A DNA stretch of 42,154 nucleotides. Source: an uncultured Acidimicrobiales bacterium (GTDB taxonomy: Bacteria > Actinomycetota > Acidimicrobiia > Acidimicrobiales > SHLQ01). Positions 1 to 8,951 of the stretch are shown piece after piece. Under the pieces are notes generated by a model. It was given only the letters and a program-made list of their open reading frames with translations. It searched no databases and was not told the origin of the DNA. The number at the start of each line of letters is the position of its first letter. The first letter of the stretch is position 1. Made by a program: the position numbers and the translations under genes. The DNA lies in NCBI GenBank assembly GCA_938015295.1, contig CALLQB010000061.1, forward strand, positions 1-42,154. Reading direction: 5' to 3'.

Positions 1-31
1 CATTGGCGCCAGCCCCTTCTGATTTCAGGAA

Positions 32-58
32 GTATCGACCGTATCGACCGTATCGACT
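32..58. repeat. 9-bp tandem repeat, three units
   Basis: Three head-to-tail copies of GTATCGACC (the last ends in T) lie just past the stop codon of the substrate-binding protein gene. The rest of 1-69 shows no gene or clear terminator. Confidence 0.6.
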
Positions 59-69
59 GGGTGGACTGT

Positions 70-1524
70 TTATGAGGTGCCGTCGAGGATGTCGGTGACC
101 GGCACGAGTTCGCCTTCTTCGCCGACCGTCATGTCGAACACCGACAAACGGAACGAATCATCAGCGTCGTATTTGCCGGGGCCGAGCGACGAGAACGGCA
201 AACCTGGGAGCGAGAAGTCGGTGAGACCCTCGGCTGCTGCGAGGAAGCTTTCCTGGGTCAGGTCGGGCCCTGCAGCTGTTGCAATCTCGGTGAACAGGCG
301 CAACCAGCGGCAGTAGCTCATGATGGGGTTGAACCAGCTCTCTTCACCGTCGACATAGGTGCTGGGAAGCCTGTCCTCAACGTCGGGGTTGGCGGCGAAG
401 AAGATTTCGCGGCATTCCTGGGTACCGGCTTCTTCGTAAATTTCGTCGTTGGTAAGGCCGGTGGGCGCAATCGACCCGTCGATCATTTCGGCGGTGGTGT
501 TCTCACCAGGGTTATCGAGAGCGTTGCGCTCGAGCACCCATTTCTCGACGTCGAGGCCGTTTTCGAAGATGCCTCGAGTGCCAGCCTGGCCGCTGCCGAT
601 AATCAATACGGCGTCGGCTTCGGCTGCCCGAATGTTCTCGGCAAGCACCTGCCAACGGGCGTTCTCGGCCACGATGTCACCCTGAGGAACATCGTTAATG
701 GCTACCAGCACGGGTTCGACACCTTTGGACTTGATGATGTCTTCAGCTTGTTCGTAGATGTCTTCAAGTTCGATCGACCCAATGATGGCAACCTTGGCAT
801 CTTGCAGGCGACCGTCCTGGTCGAGAAGGTCGATGAACACCTCAAGTCGGCGATCTCGAAGTGACGTGGACTGAACCCACGGCGCCTTGGATTGCGAGAG
901 GCGTTCGCGCGACTGCACACCGCCAACCAGGATGGTCTCGTGGGTGTCGGTGATGCAGGTGTTTTCGGTTTCGGCCGGGCCGAGGAAGCCGCCGATCACG
1001 GCGAATACTTCGTTGTCTTCGGTGAGCTTCACGCAGGTCTCTGCTGCAACGGTGGTGCCGAGCGGTGTGTAGAACTCGTAAAGCGCTTCGACCATGCGGC
1101 CGTTGATGCCACCTTTGGCGTTGAGGTCGTCGATGTAGGTCTGCCAGACCAAAATCTGGTCACCCCAGCCGTTTGGGGACAGGTTTTTTTCGACTAGGTC
1201 GTCGAAATCGAGCATGGTGACACCAATGGTGATGGTGTCTTCAGTAACCCCGCGGAACGACGCGGTCAGCGCTGGGCCCTCTTCAGCTGGTTCAGTCTCT
1301 TCGGCCGGCTCTTCGGGTTCTTCGGCGGGGGTTTCTTCCGCCGGTTCGGCTTCAGCTGGCTCGGTATCGGTTGTTTCGGTCGGCTCGGTGTCGCCTGGTT
1401 CCTCACTCGATACTTCGCCGCCACCACATGCCGAGGCGATGAGGGCGAAGAGTGCAAGGAGTCCTAGCAATCGCGTAAGCACGGATCCCCGTCGTATTGC
1501 ACTGGTTGGATTTTTCAACGTCAT
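70..1524 (-). CDS. Branched-chain amino acid-type ABC transporter substrate-binding lipoprotein
   Basis: A 484-residue extracytoplasmic solute-binding protein of the LivJ/LivK type (periplasmic-binding fold I), presumed to capture ligand for the Liv-type importer encoded divergently. Residues 1-32 form a signal peptide with a positive start, a hydrophobic core and a lipobox-like ASAC, so Cys33 is the likely lipidated residue. An acidic Glu/Pro/Thr linker (about 36-78) precedes the binding domain, which opens with a strand typical of the family (DTITIGVTMLDF). The ATG at 1524 was chosen because GGAGGGG lies 9 nt upstream and because it gives a complete signal peptide; the open frame continues further upstream without such support. 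The ligand cannot be read from sequence. The LivH/M/G/F-like neighbours support the role; amino acids, amides or other small acids are all possible. Confidence 0.88.
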   Translation of the reverse strand: MTLKNPTSAIRRGSVLTRLLGLLALFALIASACGGGEVSSEEPGDTEPTETTDTEPAEAEPAEETPAEEPEEPAEETEPAEEGPALTASFRGVTEDTITIGVTMLDFDDLVEKNLSPNGWGDQILVWQTYIDDLNAKGGINGRMVEALYEFYTPLGTTVAAETCVKLTEDNEVFAVIGGFLGPAETENTCITDTHETILVGGVQSRERLSQSKAPWVQSTSLRDRRLEVFIDLLDQDGRLQDAKVAIIGSIELEDIYEQAEDIIKSKGVEPVLVAINDVPQGDIVAENARWQVLAENIRAAEADAVLIIGSGQAGTRGIFENGLDVEKWVLERNALDNPGENTTAEMIDGSIAPTGLTNDEIYEEAGTQECREIFFAANPDVEDRLPSTYVDGEESWFNPIMSYCRWLRLFTEIATAAGPDLTQESFLAAAEGLTDFSLPGLPFSSLGPGKYDADDSFRLSVFDMTVGEEGELVPVTDILDGTS

Positions 1525-1582
1525 TGAAGTGTTCCCCTCCATTGGTGATCTGCTCACCGGAATATTCACTGTCAGGTACCGT

Positions 1583-1601
1583 ATCTGACGGATCGTCAGA
1601 T
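1583..1601. promoter_or_regulatory. Palindromic operator between divergent Liv-type genes
   Basis: ATCTGACGGATCGTCAGAT is a perfect inverted repeat (8-bp arms, 3-nt centre). A -10-like TACCGT at 1577-1582 faces the MFS-LivF gene, and its complement region gives TACGGT (1578-1583) facing the binding-protein gene. The palindrome therefore overlaps the expected start of one transcript and the -35/-10 spacer of the other, a placement suited to a repressor. An extra half-site GTCAG lies at 1571-1575. A near-identical site occurs at 14944-14958. Confidence 0.72.
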
Positions 1602-1651
1602 TTTGAATGCAGCGCTTGGTAAGCCAGTCTTGTAGGCCGCAGGGGGCCGGT

Positions 1652-3880
1652 GTGAGCAGCAACGACAACGAACACGAATCGGGTGCTGAACCTGGGACGA
1701 ACGCGGCCTCGTTGACGGCGTCGGTTCTTGCCGAAGAAGCCGCACGCGAACAGGCACAGGCCGATCTGGTTGCCGAAGTCATCTTGCCGAACGATCTGTT
1801 GCCGGGCGTCGGCGACGAGCCAATGTCGCTTCGCGAAGCGGTGAAGGCGGGCGGCGTGAAGATGGTGTTGTTCATGTTCTTGTTGAACCTGATCGATGAC
1901 ATTCCCCGCGCAGGTCGGGTCGTCGCTCCTGATATTCAAAACACCTTTGGTATGTCTGACACTGCGCTGACCGCCGTCTTGTCGTTTGGTGGTGTGGCCC
2001 TGGTGCTTGGCGCGGTGCCGATGGCCTCGATCGCCGACCGGATCAAGCGGGTTGCGATTATCCCTATCGCGTCGGTTTTTTGGGCGGTGTCGATGTTTCT
2101 CAGTGGGTTGGTCATCAACCCCTTCCAACTTTTCATCACCAACGCCTTCACCGGCGCCGGGCAGGCCTACCGGATCCCTGTATCGAACTCGCTGCTCACC
2201 GACTCGTACCCTGTGCAAGCGCGAAGCCAAATCTTTGCGATCGAGGGTCTAGGTCGCCCGCTAGGGCAGCTCCTCGGGCCACTTATTGTTGGTGGCACGG
2301 CGGCGGCAGTCGGCGGCACCGAAGGCTGGCGCTGGGCATTCTTTGTCCTTGCGATACCACCCCTGCTCGTCGGCTTGGCATCACTGCGCCTCAAGGAACC
2401 CGAACGCGGCAAGTTCGACCAGGAGGCCGTCTTTGGCAAACAGCTCGAGACGAACCAGGACGAGTTGCCCATCAACATTGCCCAGGCGTTCGCCCGCCTT
2501 ACCAAAGTTCGTGCGTTCTACTTTCTTGCCGTTGGTGTCGGCGTGCTTGGCTTCGCCCTCATCGCCGTGCCGCTGCAGTTCAACCTCCTTCTCGAAAGCA
2601 AGTACGCCTTTGGCCCTCTGAAGCGCGGCATTGTCGAATCGCTAATCTGGGTCATCACGATTCCTGTCCTGCCGTTGGTGGGCAAGCTTTTCGATCGCAA
2701 GTTCCGAGAAGACCCTCCAGCGATGATGCGCATGGCCGGCTACTTCGTCATCGTGTCGGGCGTGATCTACGCCGTGGCCTTGCCTATAAAGAACATCGGC
2801 ACCCTGGTGTTTATGATCGCCCTGGCACAAGCATCGATCTCGGCGGCCTTCGTCGCTGCTGCGCCAATCATCGCCGCGGTGTCGCCGTTTCGGATTCGCG
2901 GCCTCGCATTCGCGTTCCTCCCGGTCTTCATCTTCCTCATGGGTGGCTTCTTCGGCGGCCTGCTGGTTGGTTCACTGTCGGACAGCTACGGCAACCGCAC
3001 CGCCATGTGGGTTGTTGCGCCACCAGCCGCGATTATTGGCGGCCTCCTGATTGTGTACGGGGCCCGTTTCATCCGTCGTGACATTTCGCTCGCTGTAGAA
3101 GAAATGATCGAGGACCGCGACGAACTCGAGCGCATGGCCGAGAACCCCGACGACATCCCCGTAATTCAGGTGCGCAACCTCGACTTCAGCTACGGCCAAG
3201 TACAGGTGCTGTTCGGCGTCGAGTTCGAGGTGAACAAAGGCGAAGTCGTTGCTCTGCTCGGCACAAATGGCGCGGGCAAGTCGACCATTCTGAACGTGAT
3301 TGCGGGGCTCGGCACACCTAGTCGCGGCGTCGTGCGACTACACGGCCGCACGTTTACCTATACCTCGGCTGAGCAACGCAACGGTTTGGGTATTCACATG
3401 CTCGCCGGAGGCAAAGGTGTTTTCCTGCCGATGAGCATCGACGACAACCTCGCTCTCGCCGCCTACCCGTATCGCGGCGAACCTGGCGAGGCCGAACGTC
3501 GCATTGCCCGATCGCTCGATCTCTTCCCCGAGCTTGCCGACCGAGGCGACGACATCGCTGGCTCGTTGTCGGGCGGGCAACAGCAGATTCTTGCCCTGGC
3601 GATGATCTTGCTGCACGACCCCGAGATTCTGATTATCGATGAGCTGTCGCTGGGACTCGCCCCGGTCATCGTCGAGCGTCTCCTTGAAGTCATCGAAACG
3701 CTGAAAGCGCAGGGAATGACGATGATCATCGTCGAACAGTCGCTCAACGTTGCGCTCGCCGTGGCCGACCGGGCAATCTTTCTCGAGAAAGGCCGAGTCC
3801 GGTTTAGTGGACCAGCCGCCGAGTTGGCCGAACGCGACGACCTCGCTCGGGCCGTGTTCCTTGGCGACGAGGGCGGCTGA
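1652..3880 (+). CDS. MFS transporter domain fused to LivF-type ABC ATPase
   Basis: A 742-residue fusion. After a hydrophilic leader, residues of about 55-475 form a major-facilitator-type membrane domain with roughly twelve hydrophobic segments and a motif-A-like loop (ADRIKR). After a charged linker, residues of about 505-742 form an ABC ATPase: Walker A GTNGAGKS near 537-544, signature LSGGQ near 639, Walker B ending in Asp663-Glu664, and the DELSLGLAP stretch typical of LivF. The GTG at 1652 is preferred over the in-frame ATG at 1607 because AGGGGG ends 5 nt upstream; the ATG lies very close to the operator. The stop overlaps the next gene by one base (TGATG), so the two are probably co-translated. 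LivF should pair with the LivG domain of that neighbour. What the MFS half does is unknown: it could be a second transport path or a regulatory/assembly module. Confidence 0.85.
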   Translation: MSSNDNEHESGAEPGTNAASLTASVLAEEAAREQAQADLVAEVILPNDLLPGVGDEPMSLREAVKAGGVKMVLFMFLLNLIDDIPRAGRVVAPDIQNTFGMSDTALTAVLSFGGVALVLGAVPMASIADRIKRVAIIPIASVFWAVSMFLSGLVINPFQLFITNAFTGAGQAYRIPVSNSLLTDSYPVQARSQIFAIEGLGRPLGQLLGPLIVGGTAAAVGGTEGWRWAFFVLAIPPLLVGLASLRLKEPERGKFDQEAVFGKQLETNQDELPINIAQAFARLTKVRAFYFLAVGVGVLGFALIAVPLQFNLLLESKYAFGPLKRGIVESLIWVITIPVLPLVGKLFDRKFREDPPAMMRMAGYFVIVSGVIYAVALPIKNIGTLVFMIALAQASISAAFVAAAPIIAAVSPFRIRGLAFAFLPVFIFLMGGFFGGLLVGSLSDSYGNRTAMWVVAPPAAIIGGLLIVYGARFIRRDISLAVEEMIEDRDELERMAENPDDIPVIQVRNLDFSYGQVQVLFGVEFEVNKGEVVALLGTNGAGKSTILNVIAGLGTPSRGVVRLHGRTFTYTSAEQRNGLGIHMLAGGKGVFLPMSIDDNLALAAYPYRGEPGEAERRIARSLDLFPELADRGDDIAGSLSGGQQQILALAMILLHDPEILIIDELSLGLAPVIVERLLEVIETLKAQGMTMIIVEQSLNVALAVADRAIFLEKGRVRFSGPAAELAERDDLARAVFLGDEGG

Positions 3881-6672
3881 TGCTCGACTTCAGTTTCGAA
3901 CTCTTCGGCATTGGTGCAACATCACAGCTGCTATTCAACGGCATCACCAACGGCATGGTCTTTGGTCTGTTGGCGATGGGTGTGGTGCTGATCTACCGGT
4001 CGACCAAGGTCATCAACTTCGCGGTAGCCAACATGGGCCTCCCCACGTCGGTGCTGATGGCGCTGCTGGTCCTCAACTGGGATGTGCCGTATTGGATCGC
4101 GCTGTTCATAGCCTTGGTTTTGGGAACTGCACTGGCGATGCTGATCGAGTTGTTGGTGATTACCCGCCTGTTCGCTGCACCACGCGTGATTCTTCTGGTG
4201 GCCACCATTGGTATCGCGCAGCTGATGCAAGCTTTGGTGCAGGCGCTACCCGATATCACTACCGAAGGCCGTCCTCGGTTCCCGGTGCCGGTTGGCGGTT
4301 CATGGGACGACGTTGCGGGTCTTCGGATGACCGGCCCCGAGGTCACCATCTTGGTCGTCGTGCCGGTTGTTGCGGCCATTCTCGGCTACGTGATGAACCG
4401 CACCACCTTTGGCAAGACGGTGCAGGCATCGGCCACCAACCCAAACCTCGCCCGCACGCTTGGTATCAGCCCACAGTTGGTGTCGACAGCGGTATGGAGC
4501 ATCAGCGGGTTCTTAGCCACGCTGTCGATCATTCTTCTTTCAGGCAGCACGGGGGCATTGACCGGCTTTAACGCCATTGGACCCACCACTTTGGTACGGG
4601 CGTTGGCTGCTGCGGTACTGGCGAAGATGGTGTCGTTCCCTCGGGCCCTGCTTGCCGGTATCGGCATTGGCGTCGCTCAGTCAGTGGTGCAGTTCAACTT
4701 CCTCAATCAAGCCGGGCTTGTCGATTTCCTGCTGTTTATTGCCGTGGTGATTGCGGTCTACTTTCAAGGCCGCGAAGAGTCTGAGAAGGCCACGTTCTCG
4801 TTTGCGCCGAAGGTCAAGCCGATACCCGAACGGTTGGCGAGTCGCTGGTGGATTCGCAATATGTCGACCTTGGCTATCGCTGTTATTGCCGTGCTGGCTG
4901 CGTTGGTTCCGGTGTTGGTCACCGCCAATTCCAAATTGCTGACCTATTCGGCCATCTTGGCGTTTGGTATGTGCGCGCTGTCGGTGACGGTCATCACGGG
5001 CTGGTCTGGTCAGCTTTCGTTGGGGCAGATGGCCCTCGCCGGTCTCGGTGGGTTTGGTGCGGCGGCGTTTCAGCGGGCTGGTGTGCCATTTGTGTTGGCG
5101 CTTGTCGGCGGCGCGTTCATCGGTGCCGCCGCTGCAACGTTGGTTGGTCTCGGAGCGCTGCGAGTGAAAGGGCTGTTTCTCGCAGTCAGCACGTTCGCGT
5201 TGGGTCTGGCGGCCGAAGAATTTATCTATAAGCGCGACTTCGTGTCCGATGGAAATCGCTCGACGGTTCCGTTCGACCGAGGCTCGTTCTTCGGTATCGA
5301 CCTGGCTGATGAACGGTCGTACTACTGGTTCTCACTTGTCGCACTTTTGTTGGTGATGGTCCTGGTCTCGCGAATTCGGCGCAGCGGTATTGGCCGAACC
5401 ACCATTGCCGTGCGCGACAACCCCGATACGTCGGCGGCCTACACGGTGAGTGCCTTGCGTACTCGACTCACCACGTTCGCGTTCGCTGGTGCGCTCGCTG
5501 GACTAGGCGGCGGCTTCCTTGGGGCAACGGTGCAGCGAATTCCGCTGTCGGGCCAACTTTTTGTGAGCTTCCAATCGCTGCGAGTTGTCTCGATGGCGGT
5601 CATCGGTGGCCTCGGCACATTGTTTGGCCCAGTACTCGGAGCGTTCTGGGTTGAAGGACTTTCGGCCATCTTCTCTGGCAACGAACTCATTCCCCTCTTT
5701 ACCTCAAGCATTGGCTTGCTGATCTTGCTGCTCTACTTCCCGGGTGGTTTGGTGCAGATCGGGTTCGCGCTGCGCGACGGTCTTCTTGGCTGGCTAGAGC
5801 GTTGGCTTCCCGAAGAGGAAGCGTCCGCGTCCGCCACGACACCGCCGAGCACAATTAGCCGCAAGATTGAAGGTGCCGAACGGGTGCCGGCCACGTTGTC
5901 GGCCCGCGACATTTCGGTTCGCTTCGGCGGCAACCACGCGGTGAACAACGTAAGCATCGAGGTGGACGATGGCGAGATCGTTGGTCTAATCGGTACCAAT
6001 GGCGCTGGTAAGAGCACCCTGATGAACGCTATTGGCGGGTTCGTGCCGTCGACTGGTGAGGTCACCATTGGTGGCAAAAACGTCGCTGGGATGTCGTCGG
6101 CCAACCGCGCCAAGCAGGGTCTTGGTCGCACGTTCCAGGCCGCCTCGTTGTTTCCCGAACTTACCGTTCGTGAGACGGTGCAGGTGGCTCTTGAAGCCCG
6201 CGGCCGTACGGGCTTTATCTCGACGGCGCTCTTCTTGCCCCACGCCGCTGCTGCCGAGCGGCGCAAGAAATCCGAAGCCACCGACCTCATCGACTTCCTC
6301 GGACTAGGTCGCTACGCAGATGCGTACATCGCCGATTTGTCCACGGGCACACGGCGGATCGTCGAGCTTGCTGGCCTGCTTGCTCTTGATGCGCGAGTGC
6401 TGTGCATGGATGAACCGACGGCGGGTCTTGCACAGCGCGAAACCGAAGCCTTCGGGCCGCTGTTGGTCAATCTGCGTCGCGAACTCGATGCGAGCATTTT
6501 GATCATCGAGCACGATATGCCGCTCATCATGTCGATTTCCGACCGGGTCTATTGCCTTGAATCGGGCGAAGTTATCGCCGAGGGTGAGCCGGATTATGTG
6601 CGCAACAATCCACTGGTGGTGGCGAGTTACCTCGGCACCGACAGCCGGGCGATCGACCGCTCAGAGTCCTAG
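3880..6672 (+). CDS. LivH-LivM-LivG triple fusion, Liv-type ABC importer permease and ATPase
   Basis: A 930-residue protein that carries both permeases and one ATPase of a branched-chain amino acid-type importer. Residues of about 10-300 are LivH-like (start LLFNGITNGMVFGLLAMGVVLIYR). Residues of about 325-640 are LivM-like, with the family hallmark TGWSGQLSLGQMALAG near 373. After a linker, residues of about 668-925 are a LivG-like ATPase: Walker A GTNGAGKS near 705-712 and Walker B with Asp844-Glu845. The ABC signature reads LSTGT (about 820-824) in place of LSGGQ. These subunits are normally four separate genes. With the preceding MFS-LivF protein and the divergent binding lipoprotein, the whole importer is packed into three genes. 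The ATG overlaps the upstream stop. Confidence 0.9.
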   Translation: MLDFSFELFGIGATSQLLFNGITNGMVFGLLAMGVVLIYRSTKVINFAVANMGLPTSVLMALLVLNWDVPYWIALFIALVLGTALAMLIELLVITRLFAAPRVILLVATIGIAQLMQALVQALPDITTEGRPRFPVPVGGSWDDVAGLRMTGPEVTILVVVPVVAAILGYVMNRTTFGKTVQASATNPNLARTLGISPQLVSTAVWSISGFLATLSIILLSGSTGALTGFNAIGPTTLVRALAAAVLAKMVSFPRALLAGIGIGVAQSVVQFNFLNQAGLVDFLLFIAVVIAVYFQGREESEKATFSFAPKVKPIPERLASRWWIRNMSTLAIAVIAVLAALVPVLVTANSKLLTYSAILAFGMCALSVTVITGWSGQLSLGQMALAGLGGFGAAAFQRAGVPFVLALVGGAFIGAAAATLVGLGALRVKGLFLAVSTFALGLAAEEFIYKRDFVSDGNRSTVPFDRGSFFGIDLADERSYYWFSLVALLLVMVLVSRIRRSGIGRTTIAVRDNPDTSAAYTVSALRTRLTTFAFAGALAGLGGGFLGATVQRIPLSGQLFVSFQSLRVVSMAVIGGLGTLFGPVLGAFWVEGLSAIFSGNELIPLFTSSIGLLILLLYFPGGLVQIGFALRDGLLGWLERWLPEEEASASATTPPSTISRKIEGAERVPATLSARDISVRFGGNHAVNNVSIEVDDGEIVGLIGTNGAGKSTLMNAIGGFVPSTGEVTIGGKNVAGMSSANRAKQGLGRTFQAASLFPELTVRETVQVALEARGRTGFISTALFLPHAAAAERRKKSEATDLIDFLGLGRYADAYIADLSTGTRRIVELAGLLALDARVLCMDEPTAGLAQRETEAFGPLLVNLRRELDASILIIEHDMPLIMSISDRVYCLESGEVIAEGEPDYVRNNPLVVASYLGTDSRAIDRSES

Positions 6673-6688
6673 AGGCATCGACGCCGCT

Positions 6689-7255
6689 CTAGCTTTCGAT
6701 CATGGCCGCGACGAGGTCGAGCACTGCCTCGCGATCGTTCTCGGTTGGAGGCGCAAGGCCAAAGAGGTCGATGAGCCAAAGTCCGTCGCCGACGATTCGG
6801 GCGAGTAGAGCGACCGTCGGGTCGATGCCATCGGCGGTGAGTAGTCGGTCCTGCCATGCCTTGAACTGTCGCTGAGCCGGGGCCAAATCGCCCTCGTCGA
6901 GCGCCGCCGATGCAAAGATGCCTACGGCTGCACCTCTGCGGGTGTGTTCGGCGTGGCGGACATAGTTGAGATACGCCTTGGCAAACGCTCCGTCGGGTTC
7001 GGCTTCGGCCTCTGCCAAGTGATTCAAGCTGGCGTCGGCTCCGTCGAGGGTGTGCTGTAGCAGGGCAACCACCAACTCTTGTTTCGTGCCGAAGTGGTAG
7101 AGCAGTCCACCCTTGCTGACACCAGCGACCTTGGCGACTCGCTCCAAGGTGAGGGCGCCAACGCCGTAGTCGCTGACGAGTTGTTCGGCGGCACCCAGGA
7201 GGGCTGCTCGGGTCTTGACCGCACGAGCAGTGCGTCCATCGGGTTTCTGTACCAT
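6689..7255 (-). CDS. TetR-family transcriptional regulator
   Basis: A 188-residue one-component repressor-type protein. The N-terminal helix-turn-helix (about residues 36-57) has the TetR pattern [21 protein letters not shown] followed by TKQEL; the C-terminal helical part would bind ligand and dimerise. It is transcribed divergently from betA across 43 bp, so the choline genes are its most likely target, in the position of BetI. It is not close enough to BetI to be named so by eye. A TAAAGT element 6 nt before the ATG suggests a leaderless mRNA. It ends 16 bp from the convergent LivHMG fusion. It is also a candidate reader of the CTGAC-N5-GTCAG sites, but its own promoter region lacks that motif. 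Confidence 0.88.
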   Translation of the reverse strand: MVQKPDGRTARAVKTRAALLGAAEQLVSDYGVGALTLERVAKVAGVSKGGLLYHFGTKQELVVALLQHTLDGADASLNHLAEAEAEPDGAFAKAYLNYVRHAEHTRRGAAVGIFASAALDEGDLAPAQRQFKAWQDRLLTADGIDPTVALLARIVGDGLWLIDLFGLAPPTENDREAVLDLVAAMIES

Positions 7256-7298
7256 CAGCCCACTTTACTGTACTGGCCGGACGGTTTACGTTGAGACG
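7256..7298. promoter_or_regulatory. Divergent tetR/betA control region with imperfect operator
   Basis: This 43-bp gap holds both promoters. TAAAGT (7262-7267, minus strand) lies 6 nt from the tetR ATG and TACGTT (7287-7292, plus strand) lies 6 nt from the betA ATG, so both mRNAs may be leaderless. Between them, ACTGGCCGGACGGT (7272-7285) is an imperfect palindrome (5 of 7 arm positions pair) and a candidate TetR operator. Confidence 0.5.
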
Positions 7299-8951
7299 AT
7301 GGACACGACCAACTACGACTACATCATTGTTGGGGGCGGTTCGGCTGGCTGTGCGCTCGCCAATCGACTCAGCGCAGATCCAAGCAACGAGGTTCTTGTC
7401 CTTGAAGCCGGCCGACGCGACTACAAATGGGATGTCTTCATCCATATGCCAGCGGCACTCGCGTATCCGATTGGTAGCCGGTTCTACGACTGGAAATACG
7501 AGAGCGAGCCCGAGCCTCACATGAATGGCCGCCGGGTGTATCACGCTCGCGGTAAGGTGCTCGGCGGCTCGTCGAGCATCAACGGCATGATCTTCCAGCG
7601 AGGAAATCCGGCCGACTACGAGAAGTGGGCAATGCAGCCAGGCATGGAGCACTGGGGGTACGCCGACTGCCTGCCGTACTTCAAACGCATGGAGAACTGC
7701 CTTGCCGGTGAAGACGAGTGGCGCGGTGGCGATGGTCCGCTTGAGCTCGAGCGAGGCCCGGCCTCAAACCCACTCTTCTCCGCATGGCTCGATGCTGGTG
7801 TCGAGGCCGGATTCCGACGAACCGACGACGTCAATGGCTACCGCCAAGAGGGCTTCGCAGCGTTCGACAAGAACGTTCGACGAGGTCGTCGCCTAAGTGC
7901 CGCCAGGGCATACCTGCACCCAGTGCTCGACCGCCCGAACCTCACCCTGCTCACCGGCGCAAGCGCGAACAAGGTTATCTTCGAAGGCACAACGGCCGTT
8001 GGCGTTGAGTACCGCCGGCGCCGCAAGACACACGAGGCACGAGGCACCGAAGTCATTTTGTGCGGTGGCGCCTTCAACTCGCCGCAATTGCTGCAGCTAT
8101 CGGGTGTTGGTGACCCCGACCACCTCGGCAGCTTGGGCATCCCTGTTGTCAGCGCGCTGAAAGGCGTTGGCGAGAACATGCAGGACCACCTTGAGGTCTA
8201 CATCCAGTACGCCTGCAAGGAACCCGTGTCGATGCAGCCCCACTTGGCCAAGTGGCGCGCCCCCTGGATTGGCTTTCAGTGGCTGTTCCGCAAAGGACCA
8301 GCTGCTACCAACCATTTTGAGGCAGGCGCGTTCGTCAAGAGCAACCCGAGCGAGCCCTACCCAAACCTCATGTTTCACTTCCTGCCGATCGCCATCCGTT
8401 ACGACGGCACCGCACCCACTGAAGGGCACGGCTATCAGGTGCACGTTGGGCCGATGTACTCCGACTCACTCGGCACGGTGAAGATCAGTTCGACCAATCC
8501 TCGCAAGAAGCCAAAGGTGCAGTTCAATTACCTGTCGACCGAGAAGGATCGTCGCGAATGGATCGAAGCTGTCCGAACGGCCCGACGCATCCTTACCCAG
8601 CCGGCATTCGACAAGTTCAACGGTGGTGAGATATCGCCCGGACCGTCGGTCGAGACCGACGAAGAGATCATGGACTGGGTCGCACGCGACAGTGAGACAG
8701 CGTTACACCCATCGTGCACCTGCAAGATGGGCACCGACGCCATGTCGGTCGTCAACCCGGTGAGCATGCGTGTCTATGGCACCGAGGGACTTCGGGTCGT
8801 TGACGCTTCGGTTCTTCCGGTGGTGACCAACGGCAACCTGTATGCGCCAACGATGATGATTGCCGAGCGAGCCGCCGACATGATCCTTGGCAACGAGCTC
8901 CTTGCGGCCGATGACGCCGATTTCTATCTCCCAGAAGGCGGTGTCGTCTGA
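7299..8951 (+). CDS. betA: Choline dehydrogenase (GMC oxidoreductase)
   Basis: A 550-residue FAD-dependent GMC oxidoreductase that should oxidise choline to betaine aldehyde and, as in known BetA, possibly on to glycine betaine. The FAD-binding GGGSAG is at about residues 12-17 (start [19 protein letters not shown]). GMC signature stretches ([35 protein letters not shown]) are present, as are BetA-like segments (LQDHLE-type [29 protein letters not shown]). The catalytic His lies at about residue 470 in [11 protein letters not shown], and the C-terminus has [13 protein letters not shown]. Recalled E. coli BetA is colinear over nearly the whole length. The ATG at 7299 places the first strand correctly; the longer open frame would run into tetR. 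The stop overlaps betC (TGATG), which indicates a betA-betC operon starting from choline-O-sulfate. No betB is in the window. Confidence 0.9.
   Translation: MDTTNYDYIIVGGGSAGCALANRLSADPSNEVLVLEAGRRDYKWDVFIHMPAALAYPIGSRFYDWKYESEPEPHMNGRRVYHARGKVLGGSSSINGMIFQRGNPADYEKWAMQPGMEHWGYADCLPYFKRMENCLAGEDEWRGGDGPLELERGPASNPLFSAWLDAGVEAGFRRTDDVNGYRQEGFAAFDKNVRRGRRLSAARAYLHPVLDRPNLTLLTGASANKVIFEGTTAVGVEYRRRRKTHEARGTEVILCGGAFNSPQLLQLSGVGDPDHLGSLGIPVVSALKGVGENMQDHLEVYIQYACKEPVSMQPHLAKWRAPWIGFQWLFRKGPAATNHFEAGAFVKSNPSEPYPNLMFHFLPIAIRYDGTAPTEGHGYQVHVGPMYSDSLGTVKISSTNPRKKPKVQFNYLSTEKDRREWIEAVRTARRILTQPAFDKFNGGEISPGPSVETDEEIMDWVARDSETALHPSCTCKMGTDAMSVVNPVSMRVYGTEGLRVVDASVLPVVTNGNLYAPTMMIAERAADMILGNELLAADDADFYLPEGGVV

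Noticed and set aside
1607..1651. ATG at 1607 as start of the MFS-LivF fusion
   Set aside because: It would lie only about 18 nt from the expected transcription start and has no ribosome site; the GTG at 1652 has AGGGGG upstream.
2080..3081. Plus-strand open frame of 333 codons in a second frame of the MFS-LivF gene
   Set aside because: Cys/Arg/His/Pro-rich sequence without hydrophobic pattern, overlapping a frame with clear transporter features.
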